Below, one piece after another: positions 16,303 to 26,311 of a stretch of 51,627 nucleotides of DNA. A model generated the notes under the pieces. It did no database searches, was not told the DNA's origin, and was given only the letters and a program-made list of their open reading frames with translations. Source of the DNA: an uncultured Desulfofustis sp. (GTDB lineage Bacteria; Desulfobacterota; Desulfobulbia; Desulfobulbales; Desulfocapsaceae); the NCBI GenBank assembly GCA_905479735.1, contig CAJQNS010000122.1, positions 1-51,627 on the forward strand. The letters are read 5' to 3'. The translations under genes were made by a program, and so were the position numbers. Each line of letters starts with the position of its first letter. Within the stretch, counting starts at the first letter, position 1.

Positions 16303-16967
16303 AAAATATTCCCAAATCTATTGATTATCAGCGCTGCAGCCTGAGCCGCTCTGGCGGCCGCTTCAGCAATCGGCCAGTCGTCTCCCGGCCGATCCTCCAC
16401 CAGGTTGGAGATAGCTCGAACTTCCAGCAACGGTATTTCGAAAAGCTGGCATACCCGGGCCACAGCCGCCCCTTCCATATTTTCACAGATTGCCTGGTAG
16501 CGGGCGGCAAAGAAATCGCCCCGAACTTTCCTGCCGCTGGCTCCGTTGACCGTCACAAAGGTACCCACCGCCGGACTGAGTCTGCCGGCGTTCAGGGCCG
16601 AGCGGGCTTCATGGAGCAGTTCGGGGTCAAGCTCGAAGAGGGACGGCGCCGGAAAAGCGTGCTCTCCAAACGGTTCAATCGTATCTTCATAGCAGATGCC
16701 GAAATCACCGAGAACTTCGCGTTGGGCCAAACAGAGATCAAGCAGATCAAGCTGCTTATCAACAGTCGAAAAATAAGCCCCGCCGATGCCGAAATTGACA
16801 ACGGTTCTGAGCTTCGTATGGTGTCTCTCTAGATAACGGCTCAGGGTGATCCCTGACTCCATCGGGCCGACGCCCGAAACCAGCAGTTCTGGTCGCTCGT
16901 CAGCGGTGTGAGCAAATTGCTTGAAGGCATCCATTTCCATTTGAGTTGCAGCGACCACCAGATGCAT
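16299..16967 (-). CDS. mqnB: Futalosine hydrolase
   Basis: MqnB removes hypoxanthine from futalosine to give dehypoxanthine futalosine in menaquinone synthesis. 222 residues with the nucleoside phosphorylase/MTAN-like fold. VSGVGPMESGI and VNFGIGGAY are in the first half; the active-site phrase is CENMEGAAVARVC followed by VRAISNLVEDR. It is divergent from queA and the 83-bp gap between the starts must hold both promoters. Coupled to mqnD by a 4-bp overlap. Confidence 0.93.
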   Translation of the reverse strand: MHLVVAATQMEMDAFKQFAHTADERPELLVSGVGPMESGITLSRYLERHHTKLRTVVNFGIGGAYFSTVDKQLDLLDLCLAQREVLGDFGICYEDTIEPFGEHAFPAPSLFELDPELLHEARSALNAGRLSPAVGTFVTVNGASGRKVRGDFFAARYQAICENMEGAAVARVCQLFEIPLLEVRAISNLVEDRPGDDWPIAEAAARAAQAAALIINRFGNIL

Positions 16968-17050
16968 GGTATGAAATCCGTCCTTTGCTTGATGTTTCTA
17001 TAAGTGTAACCTGTCAGCTCTTTTTATTTTGTAATGAACCAGACCTCACT

Positions 17051-18139
17051 ATGCAAGATGATTTAAAAATCGGGGCCTATCATTATCATCTGCCCGAGAA
17101 AAATATTGCCCAGTTTCCCTCCGAAAAACGGGATCATTCGCGACTACTGGTACTCAACAGAGCAACCGGCCTGATCGAGCATTTTCTTTTTCACCAGATC
17201 AGCGGCTTATTCAATCCAGGCGATTTGCTGGTGCTAAACGACACCAAAGTATTCCCGGCCCGCCTCCACGGCAGAAAAGAAAGTGGCGGAAAAGCGGAAG
17301 TGTTTCTTTTGGGCTACCCCGCACCTGGGGTACCTGAGCAGTCCGAATCAGATAAGCTGCGCTTTCGCTGTGAGGCATTAATCAAAGCCTCGCGTCCACC
17401 CAGGAAGCAATCGGTGATTATTTTCAATGCCCACAGTTTCTGTCAGATGATCGAGGAATGTGGGAGAGGCCGATGGTTGATTGAACTGGTGCTTGATGCA
17501 GATACAGACCTCGACTCCCTGCTCGACGGCCAGGGAGAGGTGCCGCTTCCCCCCTACATAAAACGAGAGGAAGGCTGTTGGAATAGTGACAGACAACGAT
17601 ACCAGACCGTCTATGCAAACCAGCCGGGAGCCGTTGCAGCGCCAACTGCCGGCCTCCATTTTACCAACGATCTCATTGAAAAGCTGAAAGGCAACGGCGT
17701 CGGGACGGCCCCCATCACCCTGCACGTAGGCTACGGTACCTTTGCACCGGTACAGCAGCAGATCATATCAAAGCATCGTATCCACAGGGAATATATCGAA
17801 ATATCAGAATCAACCGCGGAGCTGGTAAACCGAACCAAAACCAATGGCGGAAAAATCTGGGCAGTCGGCACAACCACGGTCAGAGCACTGGAATCCAGCA
17901 TCGATCAGAATCACCGGCTGATTCCGGTGCAGGACTGGTGCGAACTCTACATAACTCCCGGGTTCAAATTTCGAGTGATCGACAATTTGATCACCAACTT
18001 CCATCTGCCCGAGTCTTCGCTGCTCTTTCTCGTTTCGGCGCTGTGCGGTAGAGAGACACTACTGACTTGTTACCGTGAGGCGATTGAAGACGATTATCGC
18101 TTCTACAGCTATGGAGATGCAATGGCCATTATAAGTTAA
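17051..18139 (+). CDS. queA: S-adenosylmethionine:tRNA ribosyltransferase-isomerase
   Basis: QueA transfers and rearranges the ribosyl part of SAM onto preQ1 at tRNA position 34, giving epoxyqueuosine. It has 362 residues from the ATG at 17051. Markers: YHLPEKNIAQFP near the N-terminus, LVLNDTKVFPARLHG, PTAGLHFT, VGYGTFAPV and LITNFHLPES. The start at 17051 is chosen because the family begins shortly before that phrase; an upstream start at 16946 would overlap mqnB and add unrelated residues. It ends in a stem-loop shared with the convergent zinc-ribbon gene. Confidence 0.94.
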   Translation: MQDDLKIGAYHYHLPEKNIAQFPSEKRDHSRLLVLNRATGLIEHFLFHQISGLFNPGDLLVLNDTKVFPARLHGRKESGGKAEVFLLGYPAPGVPEQSESDKLRFRCEALIKASRPPRKQSVIIFNAHSFCQMIEECGRGRWLIELVLDADTDLDSLLDGQGEVPLPPYIKREEGCWNSDRQRYQTVYANQPGAVAAPTAGLHFTNDLIEKLKGNGVGTAPITLHVGYGTFAPVQQQIISKHRIHREYIEISESTAELVNRTKTNGGKIWAVGTTTVRALESSIDQNHRLIPVQDWCELYITPGFKFRVIDNLITNFHLPESSLLFLVSALCGRETLLTCYREAIEDDYRFYSYGDAMAIIS

Positions 18140-18169
18140 TTCGGTCTATCAAAGACAGACCGAATTAAC
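18135..18169. terminator. Stem-loop between convergent queA and fmdB-type gene
   Basis: Perfect 13-bp inverted repeat GTTAATTCGGTCT / AGACCGAATTAAC with a 9-nt loop. It overlaps the queA stop codon and sits between convergent genes. No strong T-tract follows on either side, so termination efficiency is uncertain. Confidence 0.55.
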
Positions 18170-18202
18170 TCAGCCAATAAAGCGTAGTATTGCTGGACAG
18201 GG

Positions 18203-18493
18203 TTATTTCCCGGAGGCTGCTGCAGGGCAACCGGAGCAGCCGGCTCCGGCCTGTCCTGTCTGGCAGGGAGGTGCTGCAGGTTTGCTTTCTTCTTTGTTGC
18301 CCGAGACATTGCCGGCGGTTGAGTAACCATCGGCGTACCAGCCGCCGCCCTTCAACTGAAATGAAGACATTGACATCAACTTTGTGACAGGTCCCTGACA
18401 TTCAGGACAACTGGCCAAAGGCGGATCGGCGATTTTCTGCTGAACTTCGATTACGCTCTGACACTCTGTACATTCATATTCATAAACCGGCAT
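18203..18493 (-). CDS. FmdB-type zinc-ribbon protein
   Basis: 96 residues. N-terminal MPVYEYECTECQ and CPECQGPVTKLMS form the small FmdB/CxxC-CxxC zinc ribbon, first described as a regulatory protein in methylotrophs. A Gly/Ser/Cys-rich tail follows, with further Cys (PPCQTGQ and GCSGCPA). Such proteins are common and their job is poorly known. The gene stands alone, convergent with queA and divergent from the phosphatase gene across a 257-bp gap. Confidence 0.85.
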   Translation of the reverse strand: MPVYEYECTECQSVIEVQQKIADPPLASCPECQGPVTKLMSMSSFQLKGGGWYADGYSTAGNVSGNKEESKPAAPPCQTGQAGAGCSGCPAAASGK

Positions 18494-18657
18494 CGTACTT
18501 CTCCAAACTTTTCACCACAAATTGTTACATCCGTTTCAAAGAACAGATTTATATTTGTTTTTTTCGAGGGCTACGATAATTCGTGTTACCGCATCTGTCA
18601 ATATTCACCATCCAGTAACAAAAAAAGATTTTTCTATCATTTGTGAAACCCTACAAA

Positions 18658-18686
18658 TTGACACCTTCTACATTGTGGCATAGTTT
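18658..18686 (+). promoter_or_regulatory. Candidate promoter ahead of the PAS/PP2C phosphatase gene
   Basis: A perfect TTGACA at 18658-18663 is followed after 17 bp by TAGTTT at 18681-18686; the -10 match is weak. It lies about 65 bp ahead of the ATG at 18751. No strong ribosome-binding site is seen before that ATG. Confidence 0.4.
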
Positions 18687-18750
18687 TCAGTAAACTCATC
18701 TCTGTGTACCGCCCAGAGGATCAGCGTATATTTTTGAGTCATATGACATT

Positions 18751-20397
18751 ATGAGTACTCACTACCGCCGTCAGAAATCTGCTCCGCCTGCGGAAGATCA
18801 GGAAACTCCCGCCGCCCAGTCGGATCTCAAGAAACGATTGGAATCCCTGGAAAAGGAGAATCAGCAGCTAAGGGGCCGACTGGCTGGAATGGTCAACGAA
18901 CAGACCAGAGAAGCAAACCAGGCCCTGAGGTTGGCCGAGTATATAATCGACCACAGCCCAGCCATTCTTTTCCGGCGGCTGGCAGCCGAAAAACTTGATG
19001 ATAGAAAGATGGTCTATGTGTCGCCGAACATATCACGTTTCGGCTACAAGGCTGAAGACCTGCTGAGCAACAAAATGATGTTCCGCGACATACTTTATCA
19101 AGAAGATGCCAAGCGAATTCAAAAAGAGATCAAGGAGTCCGTCGAGGAGGAACGCAGGGACTACAGCCAATACTATCGCATCATAACCAGCAGCGGAGAA
19201 CTGCGCTGGGTTGAGGACCGCACCTCGGTTGTTGAGGATGACCAGGGTGTCCGCTACCACCAGGGTATCGTCATTGATATCCACGAAAGAAAAGAGGCCG
19301 AAGAGAAATTACGAAAAAGCGAGGAGAAATATCGCCAGATTGTTGAGACTACCTGCGAGGGATTTGTGTTGCTGGACACTGCGATGCAGGTGCTCGACCT
19401 CAACACTGCTTTTGCCAGGATGATGGGCCAACCTATGGCTGAACTCATCGGCAGCAAACCGTTTGAGTCCTTTGAGAATATCGATTCACTATTGACCAAG
19501 GCCCACTCAGGGAATTCAGAGACTGGTGATTTTCATGAGTTAGAAGGGCGGCTTGAGTCCGCCGACGGATCGTTTATTCCGGTGCTGATCCATGCCAACA
19601 GTCTGCGTGGGGACCAGGGTGATTCTCTGGGTCTTATGGCCTTTGTCACCGACATTTCCGAACACAAGAAAGCACTGATGCTGGCAGGAGAAGTACAGAA
19701 AAGTCTGCTGCCTGGGGTGCCGCCGGTGGTAAGCGGTTTTGATATCTGCGGCCGGAATATTGCCTGCGACGAGGTTGGCGGCGATTATTACGACTATCTG
19801 AGCAACGGCTCCCCCAAGAATTTCGCGGTGGTCGTCGGTGATATCAGCGGACATGGAGTCGATTCCGCCCTGCTGATGTCAAGCGCCCGGGCGTTTCTTC
19901 GAATGCGGGCTTCACAGCCCGGCAATGGTACTGAAATCATTTCATCTCTGAACCGGCACCTCTGTGCCGACGTGGATCAAAGCGGCCACTTCATGACCAT
20001 GTTCTATCTGTACTTTAACCAGGAACGAGACCGGCTTGAATGGATCAGAGCGGGGCATGACCCGGCCCTGTGTTATGATCCTGAGGACGATCGATTCGAG
20101 GAACTTGGCGGTACGGGTCTGGCTTTGGGCGTCGACGCCGATTACCCGTTTACCGGACAGTACCGAACTGAAATGAAGAGCGGCCAGGTCTTCCTGATTT
20201 ACACTGACGGCTTATGGGAAGCGTGTAACGCCAGCAACGAACCCTACGGAAAGGAGCGGCTCAAGAATTGTATACGCCAGCACAACCACCTGAGCGCGGC
20301 TGAAATCGTAGAGAAAATCCTTGAAGACCAGGAACGGTTCAGAAACGGCAGCAGAAACGAGGATGATATTACTCTGGTCGTTGTCAAGTCTCTCTGA
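18751..20397 (+). CDS. PAS-PAS-PP2C (SpoIIE/RsbU type) protein phosphatase
   Basis: 548 residues, predicted cytosolic. An N-terminal coiled coil (about 22-60, LKKRLESLEKENQQLRGRL) leads into a PAS domain with PAC motif (about 62-180), a second PAS (about 185-310), then a PPM-type Ser/Thr phosphatase of the SpoIIE class (about 315-548). The phosphatase keeps its metal-binding acids: CDEVGGDYYDY, VVVGDISGHGVDSALLM, LIYTDGLWEA and EDDITLVVV. Such proteins dephosphorylate anti-sigma-factor antagonists in response to a signal sensed by PAS. No such partners lie nearby. Monocistronic and convergent with the RND genes. Confidence 0.9.
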   Translation: MSTHYRRQKSAPPAEDQETPAAQSDLKKRLESLEKENQQLRGRLAGMVNEQTREANQALRLAEYIIDHSPAILFRRLAAEKLDDRKMVYVSPNISRFGYKAEDLLSNKMMFRDILYQEDAKRIQKEIKESVEEERRDYSQYYRIITSSGELRWVEDRTSVVEDDQGVRYHQGIVIDIHERKEAEEKLRKSEEKYRQIVETTCEGFVLLDTAMQVLDLNTAFARMMGQPMAELIGSKPFESFENIDSLLTKAHSGNSETGDFHELEGRLESADGSFIPVLIHANSLRGDQGDSLGLMAFVTDISEHKKALMLAGEVQKSLLPGVPPVVSGFDICGRNIACDEVGGDYYDYLSNGSPKNFAVVVGDISGHGVDSALLMSSARAFLRMRASQPGNGTEIISSLNRHLCADVDQSGHFMTMFYLYFNQERDRLEWIRAGHDPALCYDPEDDRFEELGGTGLALGVDADYPFTGQYRTEMKSGQVFLIYTDGLWEACNASNEPYGKERLKNCIRQHNHLSAAEIVEKILEDQERFRNGSRNEDDITLVVVKSL

Positions 20398-20436
20398 CAA
20401 GATTGATCTTTACCATTCCCCCCCTGCCTGGACCCC

Positions 20437-23400
20437 TCAATCAGCCTGAATGAGAGGCTCCGAGACCTTTTCTTCTCTAATCAACAAGGCTCTCGCATCC
20501 TCCATAATCAGGTAGAGGCAGGGCATCAGAACCAGGGTAATCACCGTGGCAAAGGCAATGCCGAAACCTAGGGAAATGGCCATGGGAATCATGAAGCGGG
20601 CCTGCCGCGAGGTCTCGAAGATCATCGGTGCCAGTCCACAGAAGGTGGTTAAGGTGGTGAGTACCACCGGCCGAAACCTGCGCACCCCAGCCGCGGTGAT
20701 CGAAGGTGCCGGCGACATTCCCTTGATCCGCTGTTTGTTGGCAAAGTCGATAAGTACCAGTGAATCGTTGATGACGATGCCGGACAGGGCCACGATACCC
20801 ATCATGCTCATCAGGCTTAGATTGTAGCCCATGATCAGATGGCCGAAGACCGCTCCAATAATGCCGAACGGAATTGCCGCCATAACGATGATGGGCTGGA
20901 GGTAGGAACGGAAGGGAATGGCGAGCAGGAAGTAGATCACCCCGAGGGCAAAGACAAAATTTTTCATGAGGTCGCCGACACTTTCTTTACGCGACGCCTG
21001 CCGACCTTTGTAACCATAGGATAGGCCAGGATACTGCCTGGCCAGTTGGGGCAGTGCATCTGCGTTGAGGCCGGCCATGATGGTCGGGGTGGCGCCAATT
21101 GGATCGACGTTGGCGGTAACCATGGCTGTACGTTTGGAATCCCTTCTCTTTATATTGGTATAGCCCCTGCCTTTATCGATGGTGGCAATGTCACTTAAAG
21201 GTACAAAGGTTTTCCCGGGCGTTGCCACCATGAAGTTTTCAATGTCATATTCACTCAGGCGCTGCTGCTCCGGCAGCCGTACCCTTACGCTCACCTCATT
21301 GCTGCCCCGCTGCTGACGCAAGGCAATGGTTCCCTGAAAGGCCGAGCGTACCTGTCGGCCCACCTCGGTGGCGGTCAACCCAAGGCTTTCTCCCCGCTCG
21401 TTGACAACAAAGTCATACTGGGTTTTGCCGGCGGCATAGCCACTGTCCACATCTTTTACACCCGAGTAGAATTCCAGTTGCTCGGCCAGCTTCAGACTGG
21501 CCTGATCAAGCACCGAAATATCCCGATGACTCAATTCAATCGACAGGCCGGCGCCACTTCCCGGCCCCCCCCTATCCGACTCGTAGCGAAGCGACTGCAG
21601 CCCGACAAGAGGTCCCACTTCACCACGCCACATCTTGGTCACGTCGCGGGTACTGTACTGCCGGATGCCTGGCGGGGTAAGATAGGCGTTTATCTGCACC
21701 GTGTTGTCCGAGATCGACGATGAGATGCCCTCCAGTAACTGGTCACCGCCGTTGTTCTCTGCTACCGTTTCGATACCCTCGACCAGCCGGTCCCGCACCC
21801 TTACCATATCTGAGACGTGGCTGCCTATTGGCAATACGGCCGTAACAACGGCACGGTCAGATTCAACTCTGGGCATCAGGATCATGGCGATTCTGCCGCT
21901 GAAGACAAAACCGCCGGTGATTATCAGGATACCTATCAGAAAGGCGACCGTCAGGTATCGGTACCTTAAGAACCAGGCCAGTGATGGTTCATAAATCCGG
22001 CTTACATACCAGTGCAGCACCCCGCTGAAGAACCGCTGCCAGATGGTAACCATACGGACCAAAATATTGCCGTTAGTCTCTTTCGAGTGAGCCAGGTGAG
22101 CCGGCAGGATAAGCAGCGATTCAAGCCAGGAAATCAGAAACACGGTAATAACCACTAACGGGATGACCCGCCAGACCTTGCCCATGACCCCCGGGACGAA
22201 ATAGAGCGGCAGAAATGCAGCGACGTTGGTGAGAATGGAAAAACCGATCGGCATCGCCACATCTTTTGCCCCACGGATGGCTGCTTCCACCCTGCCGTGG
22301 CCCCGCTGCCTGTATTCATAGATGTTTTCACCGGCAATGATGGCGTCATCGACGACGATACCCAGCGAGATGATGAAGGCAAACATCGAAATCATATTGA
22401 TGGAGACATCAAAAAACGGCAGAAACAAGAGGCCCCCAAGAAAAGAAATGGGAATCCCCATGGTGACCCAGAAAGCCAGCTTCAACTCCAGAAAAGATCC
22501 CAGAACAAGAAGCACCAGAACAAGACCGATAAAGGCATTTTTGAGCAGCAGTTCCAAACGCTGTTTGTATATTTTCGAGCTATCGCTGCTGAAACTATAG
22601 CTGACCGCCGGCGGCAGGCTCGGTTCGATTTCAGCCATCGCCGCCCGCGCAGCCTTCGACACGCCGATGGGCGTCTCCTGGCCAACCCGGTATATCCTCA
22701 GCAATATAGAACGCTGTTTGTTGTAAGTGTTCAACCGGTTGCTGTCTTCAAACCCCTCTTTGACGACACCGATGTCTTCGAGATATATGGTCGAACCGTC
22801 ACTGTTGAGGATCACCGGTATCCTGCTGAATTCGTCGGCCCAACTTTTGCGGTTCATCACCCTCAGAAGAATTTCGCCGCCTTCGGTTTCAATTTTGCCC
22901 CCGGCAACGTCGATCGACTTCTCACGCAAGATACGCGCCACCTGCTCGAGCGTAAGGTTGTACCGACGAAGGGTTTCCATCGAAATCTCCACCGCGAGTT
23001 CATAATCGCGGACCCCACTCAGCTCGACCTGGGTGATCCCTTTATGCAGCAGAAGCTGGTCTCTTACCTGCTCGGCAACCCGCCGTAATTCCCGCTCCGA
23101 AACATCGCCGTAGACATTTAATCTCAAAACCTGACGTTTACGGGAATCCAGGCTGACCCTGGGATCTTCTGCATCGGCCGGAAAGGTGTCAATCCTATCG
23201 ATGGCCTGTTCGACATCGGAGAGAACCTCCTGATCGGTAGCGTCCTCCATCAACTCAGCCCGCAGTGATCCACGCCCTTCAGAAGCAGTGGCGGTTATCT
23301 CATCTATACCCTCGATACCCTGAACAGCCTGTTCCAGAGCCAGAACCACACTTTGCTCAACTTCCTCGGGTGAAGCGCCCGGGTAGGCGACAGTGACGGA

Positions 23401-23547
23401 GATACGGTCGAGCTCGAACTCGGGAAACACCTCCTGCTTGATGGTGGTCGAAACCAGAAAACCGCCCAGAAGCAGGACGATCATCAAGAGATTGGGGGTG
23501 ACCCGGTTGTGCACCATCCACTGGATGACTCCTTTACTGTCGGGCAT
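20437..23547 (-). CDS. RND-family efflux pump, inner-membrane transporter
   Basis: Proton-driven export pump with the usual 12 membrane spans and two large periplasmic loops; 1036 residues from the ATG at 23547. The N-terminus MPDSKGVIQWMVHNRVTPNLL enters TM1. The proton-relay Asp pair sits in TM4 as LGIVVDDAIIAGENIYEY, and repeated TM11 text includes GIVVINDSLVLIDFAN. The ATG at 23547 is preferred over 23601 since GAAGGAG lies upstream and the added residues are not typical. It overlaps the membrane-fusion gene by 14 bp. Drug versus other substrates cannot be told from sequence. Confidence 0.92.
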   Translation of the reverse strand: MPDSKGVIQWMVHNRVTPNLLMIVLLLGGFLVSTTIKQEVFPEFELDRISVTVAYPGASPEEVEQSVVLALEQAVQGIEGIDEITATASEGRGSLRAELMEDATDQEVLSDVEQAIDRIDTFPADAEDPRVSLDSRKRQVLRLNVYGDVSERELRRVAEQVRDQLLLHKGITQVELSGVRDYELAVEISMETLRRYNLTLEQVARILREKSIDVAGGKIETEGGEILLRVMNRKSWADEFSRIPVILNSDGSTIYLEDIGVVKEGFEDSNRLNTYNKQRSILLRIYRVGQETPIGVSKAARAAMAEIEPSLPPAVSYSFSSDSSKIYKQRLELLLKNAFIGLVLVLLVLGSFLELKLAFWVTMGIPISFLGGLLFLPFFDVSINMISMFAFIISLGIVVDDAIIAGENIYEYRQRGHGRVEAAIRGAKDVAMPIGFSILTNVAAFLPLYFVPGVMGKVWRVIPLVVITVFLISWLESLLILPAHLAHSKETNGNILVRMVTIWQRFFSGVLHWYVSRIYEPSLAWFLRYRYLTVAFLIGILIITGGFVFSGRIAMILMPRVESDRAVVTAVLPIGSHVSDMVRVRDRLVEGIETVAENNGGDQLLEGISSSISDNTVQINAYLTPPGIRQYSTRDVTKMWRGEVGPLVGLQSLRYESDRGGPGSGAGLSIELSHRDISVLDQASLKLAEQLEFYSGVKDVDSGYAAGKTQYDFVVNERGESLGLTATEVGRQVRSAFQGTIALRQQRGSNEVSVRVRLPEQQRLSEYDIENFMVATPGKTFVPLSDIATIDKGRGYTNIKRRDSKRTAMVTANVDPIGATPTIMAGLNADALPQLARQYPGLSYGYKGRQASRKESVGDLMKNFVFALGVIYFLLAIPFRSYLQPIIVMAAIPFGIIGAVFGHLIMGYNLSLMSMMGIVALSGIVINDSLVLIDFANKQRIKGMSPAPSITAAGVRRFRPVVLTTLTTFCGLAPMIFETSRQARFMIPMAISLGFGIAFATVITLVLMPCLYLIMEDARALLIREEKVSEPLIQAD

Positions 23548-24883
23548 GGTCGTTGGTCTCCTTCTGCCCGTCACGATTGTTTTGATAGGCATCGGCCGCA
23601 TCGATTGCCGGGGCAGATCCGGAAGCGCCTTTCTTGGATTTTGCTCCCTTCATTCCGGGACCGTCTTTCTGGCCCTCGGGGCGCACTTTCATGCCCGCCA
23701 CCGGGGTGGCGATATTGGAGATAATTAGCTTTTCTCCTGGCACTACTTCATCCTTGAGCAGGACGGCCGAGGGTCCCTTGAAGACCGGCTCGACACTGCG
23801 AATCTCCAGGGTCGAATCGCTGCTCAGCAGCCAGATGGTGTTGTTGTCGCGCAGGTTGGCCCGGTTTAATGGGTAGACATCCTCGAGTGTTTTACCGTCT
23901 ATTTCAACCCGCACATAGGCACCAATGAACAATATGGGTTGACCCTGGTTTTCAGGTTGCAGGCAGAGTGGATCCTTGACTGCGACGATCACCTTCGCCA
24001 TCCGGCCGCCTTCCTCGAGATCGGCAGCCAACCGGATCACCCTGCCGCTCCGGAAATCGTCTGACCCGCCTGAAGTTTTGGTAAAGATGCGCACGGTGGA
24101 ACCCTGGTCAGGATTTTTTTTGTCGGGAAATTTTATCCAGTCCAGTTTGTCTACCGGCACCGCAACCTGCACCCAGAAAGAGTCTGTACCGATCAGATGG
24201 GCAACCGGAGTTGATTCTGATACACGGGAGCCCAATTCGACAGATTTAGAGCGGATCACCGAGTCAAACGGTGCTTTGAGAGTCGTTCGCTCGAGTTCCA
24301 GGTCCGCTTCGTCCAACTTCGATCGGTTTGACTTCAAGGCAGCCTCTTTCTGCCTGAGCTGCGGACTTCTCAGCATCAGTGCTTTCTCCTCATCCAAAGC
24401 ATCCTCACCGAGCAGCTCAAATTCTTTCCTGGCAACCCGCTGGTTACCCATCTCCATGAGCAAGTCTGCCTCGGCTCTGGCCACTTCACTCTCCAGCTGA
24501 CTGACTTTGAACTGATAGTTCGCCGGATCAATTTTCAAGACAATTTCTCCCTCGGCCAGCACCCCTCCAGGTACCACCTCCTCACTCAGGTAGACAACGT
24601 CACCCCCGACCCGGGATTTCAGGTCTACTTCGCGAGCCGGGACCACACTGCCCATACCTCGGACAATGGTCTGCTCTGAACTGAAACTTATTGTTTCGAC
24701 CTGCACCAGGGTTTCAAAAACCGGTTTCTGGCGCGGCACCGCTTTGGGTGAGGTCTTCATGAAGTGCATGGCGACAAAAACTCCGCCGGCCAGGATAACC
24801 AGCGGGACAATGACGGAAAAGAATACTATGCGCAAGCGGCCTTTTCGGACTGGACGCTCTGTTTCAGGGCTATTTGAGTTCAT
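23534..24883 (-). CDS. RND efflux membrane fusion protein (HlyD/AcrA type)
   Basis: 449 residues. One N-terminal membrane anchor (about 17-43, LRIVFFSVIVPLVILAGGVF), then a periplasmic adaptor: lipoyl half-motifs (VDLKSRVGGDVVYLSEEVVPGG and TLKAPFDSVIRSKSVELGSRV), a helical hairpin between them, and beta-barrel domains. The C-terminal end is an unusual low-complexity, Lys/Gly/Ala-rich stretch (about 405-449) of unclear role. It links the inner-membrane pump to the outer-membrane channel encoded just upstream. Confidence 0.9.
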   Translation of the reverse strand: MNSNSPETERPVRKGRLRIVFFSVIVPLVILAGGVFVAMHFMKTSPKAVPRQKPVFETLVQVETISFSSEQTIVRGMGSVVPAREVDLKSRVGGDVVYLSEEVVPGGVLAEGEIVLKIDPANYQFKVSQLESEVARAEADLLMEMGNQRVARKEFELLGEDALDEEKALMLRSPQLRQKEAALKSNRSKLDEADLELERTTLKAPFDSVIRSKSVELGSRVSESTPVAHLIGTDSFWVQVAVPVDKLDWIKFPDKKNPDQGSTVRIFTKTSGGSDDFRSGRVIRLAADLEEGGRMAKVIVAVKDPLCLQPENQGQPILFIGAYVRVEIDGKTLEDVYPLNRANLRDNNTIWLLSSDSTLEIRSVEPVFKGPSAVLLKDEVVPGEKLIISNIATPVAGMKVRPEGQKDGPGMKGAKSKKGASGSAPAIDAADAYQNNRDGQKETNDHARQ

Positions 24884-24892
24884 CTCTCGACT

Positions 24893-26311
24893 TTAATTCT
24901 CCTGGTTGGAAATACCATAGGTAACTTCACCGACGGCAAGTTCCATTTCCGGCAGGTCAATTCGGCCGCCCAGCGAACGGTGCAGTCCGATTCGATAATC
25001 GATTAACTGCTGCCGGGCTCGCAGCAGTTCGGTCTGCAGCCCCTGAAAGGAGAGCAGGGCGGTGAGCACGCGTTGATAATCCTGGGCTCCCTGCCGGTAA
25101 CGGTCGCCAACCCGTTCCACCGTCACCTGGGCCAAATCGAGTCTGATTTTCAGATTCTCTATCAATTGTTTCTGTTCCTGCTCCAGGATCAGGGCGGTCT
25201 CCACTTCGCCAATGGCTTCGAGCACTGTCTGACCATATTGGTGAAAGCTCTCACTGGCACGGGCCTGGGTCCTCTCCACCTCAGCCTGGCGAAAACCACC
25301 GTCGAAAATCGGGCCAACCAGATTGGCGGCCAGGCTGCTGATCCAATTGTTGAAGATATCACTGGCCTGCCCCCCTCCGGTGGAGACATCCGCAGACAGA
25401 CTCAGGGTGGGGAATTTATTTGCCACTGCTTCGGCAACCCGCTGGTCCGAGGCCAACAGAGAGAGGTAAGCACTGCGTATATCAGGCCTCCTGGCAAGCA
25501 GATCGCCCGGCAGCCCAGTCTGGGGCAGCGGCGGCAATTCGACAAGATCTTCTGGAACGGGCAGACTCGAGTTACCCGGCATCATACCGAGCAAAATCGC
25601 CAACCTTTGTTCGAGGTTGTAGAGGCGGACCTTGAGGATTATCAATTCACCGTTGTTTCTTTCGATCAACTGTTTCTGCTGCATGACGTCAGCAACACCA
25701 ACTTGTCCGGCCTTAAACTGGGCGGTGATGATTTCAAGGATTTTCTCGTTGAGCAGACGCTGCTCGATTACCAGTTCCTGCTCCTTTCTTATTTCAGCAA
25801 TCTGATACCAGATGCTGCCAATTTCAGAGGTAATAGTTATGGCAACCGTCTGCAGGTCTGCCTCGCGAGCCTCTGTGTCGAGTAGTGCAGCTTCGGTGCG
25901 GGACCTCAACCTGCGCCAGAGGTCTACTTCATAGGAAGCGGCAAGCCCGAGAGTAAGGTTAGTTGTAGAGTCTGTCTCCTCCCTGGTGGTCCACGTCTCT
26001 CTGGCCAGCCCTCGTCCGTCAAGCTCAGGATAGAGAGCTGCTCCCGACTTTCTGGCCACGGCCTCTGCCTGCACCAAACGGTCATGGGCCGCCAGCAAGT
26101 TGAGATTGCCGGTCAGGGCCGTATCGATGGCACGGGTCAGACCCATATCGTTGAAGGTGAGCCACCAGTCAGGCTGCAGTATCGCCTGCCCCTGCCCGGA
26201 AAACTGATCCGGCAGCTGCAGCGGTTCAGGAGCTCTCTTGGTCACCTGTACACAAGATGAGAGCAGGCAGACAAGCGCGATGATATTTATCTGGATCAGT
26301 CGCCGAGCCAT
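24893..26311 (-). CDS. Outer-membrane efflux lipoprotein (NodT/TolC family)
   Basis: 472 residues. From the ATG at 26311 it has a signal peptide with lipobox LLSSC near residue 20, typical of the NodT branch of TolC-like factors. Two long coiled-coil repeats follow (the first with LLAAHDRLVQAEAVARKSGAAL, the second with LLASDQRVAEAVANKFPTLS) that form the outer-membrane channel. The ATG at 26311 is preferred over the longer frame (26386) because it places the signal peptide at the N-terminus; the ribosome-binding site there is weak. First gene of the channel-adaptor-pump operon. Confidence 0.88.
   Translation of the reverse strand: MARRLIQINIIALVCLLSSCVQVTKRAPEPLQLPDQFSGQGQAILQPDWWLTFNDMGLTRAIDTALTGNLNLLAAHDRLVQAEAVARKSGAALYPELDGRGLARETWTTREETDSTTNLTLGLAASYEVDLWRRLRSRTEAALLDTEAREADLQTVAITITSEIGSIWYQIAEIRKEQELVIEQRLLNEKILEIITAQFKAGQVGVADVMQQKQLIERNNGELIILKVRLYNLEQRLAILLGMMPGNSSLPVPEDLVELPPLPQTGLPGDLLARRPDIRSAYLSLLASDQRVAEAVANKFPTLSLSADVSTGGGQASDIFNNWISSLAANLVGPIFDGGFRQAEVERTQARASESFHQYGQTVLEAIGEVETALILEQEQKQLIENLKIRLDLAQVTVERVGDRYRQGAQDYQRVLTALLSFQGLQTELLRARQQLIDYRIGLHRSLGGRIDLPEMELAVGEVTYGISNQEN

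Noticed and set aside
22297-23088. 263-residue plus-strand frame inside the RND gene
   Set aside because: It is the antisense of the pump gene and shows no domain signature.
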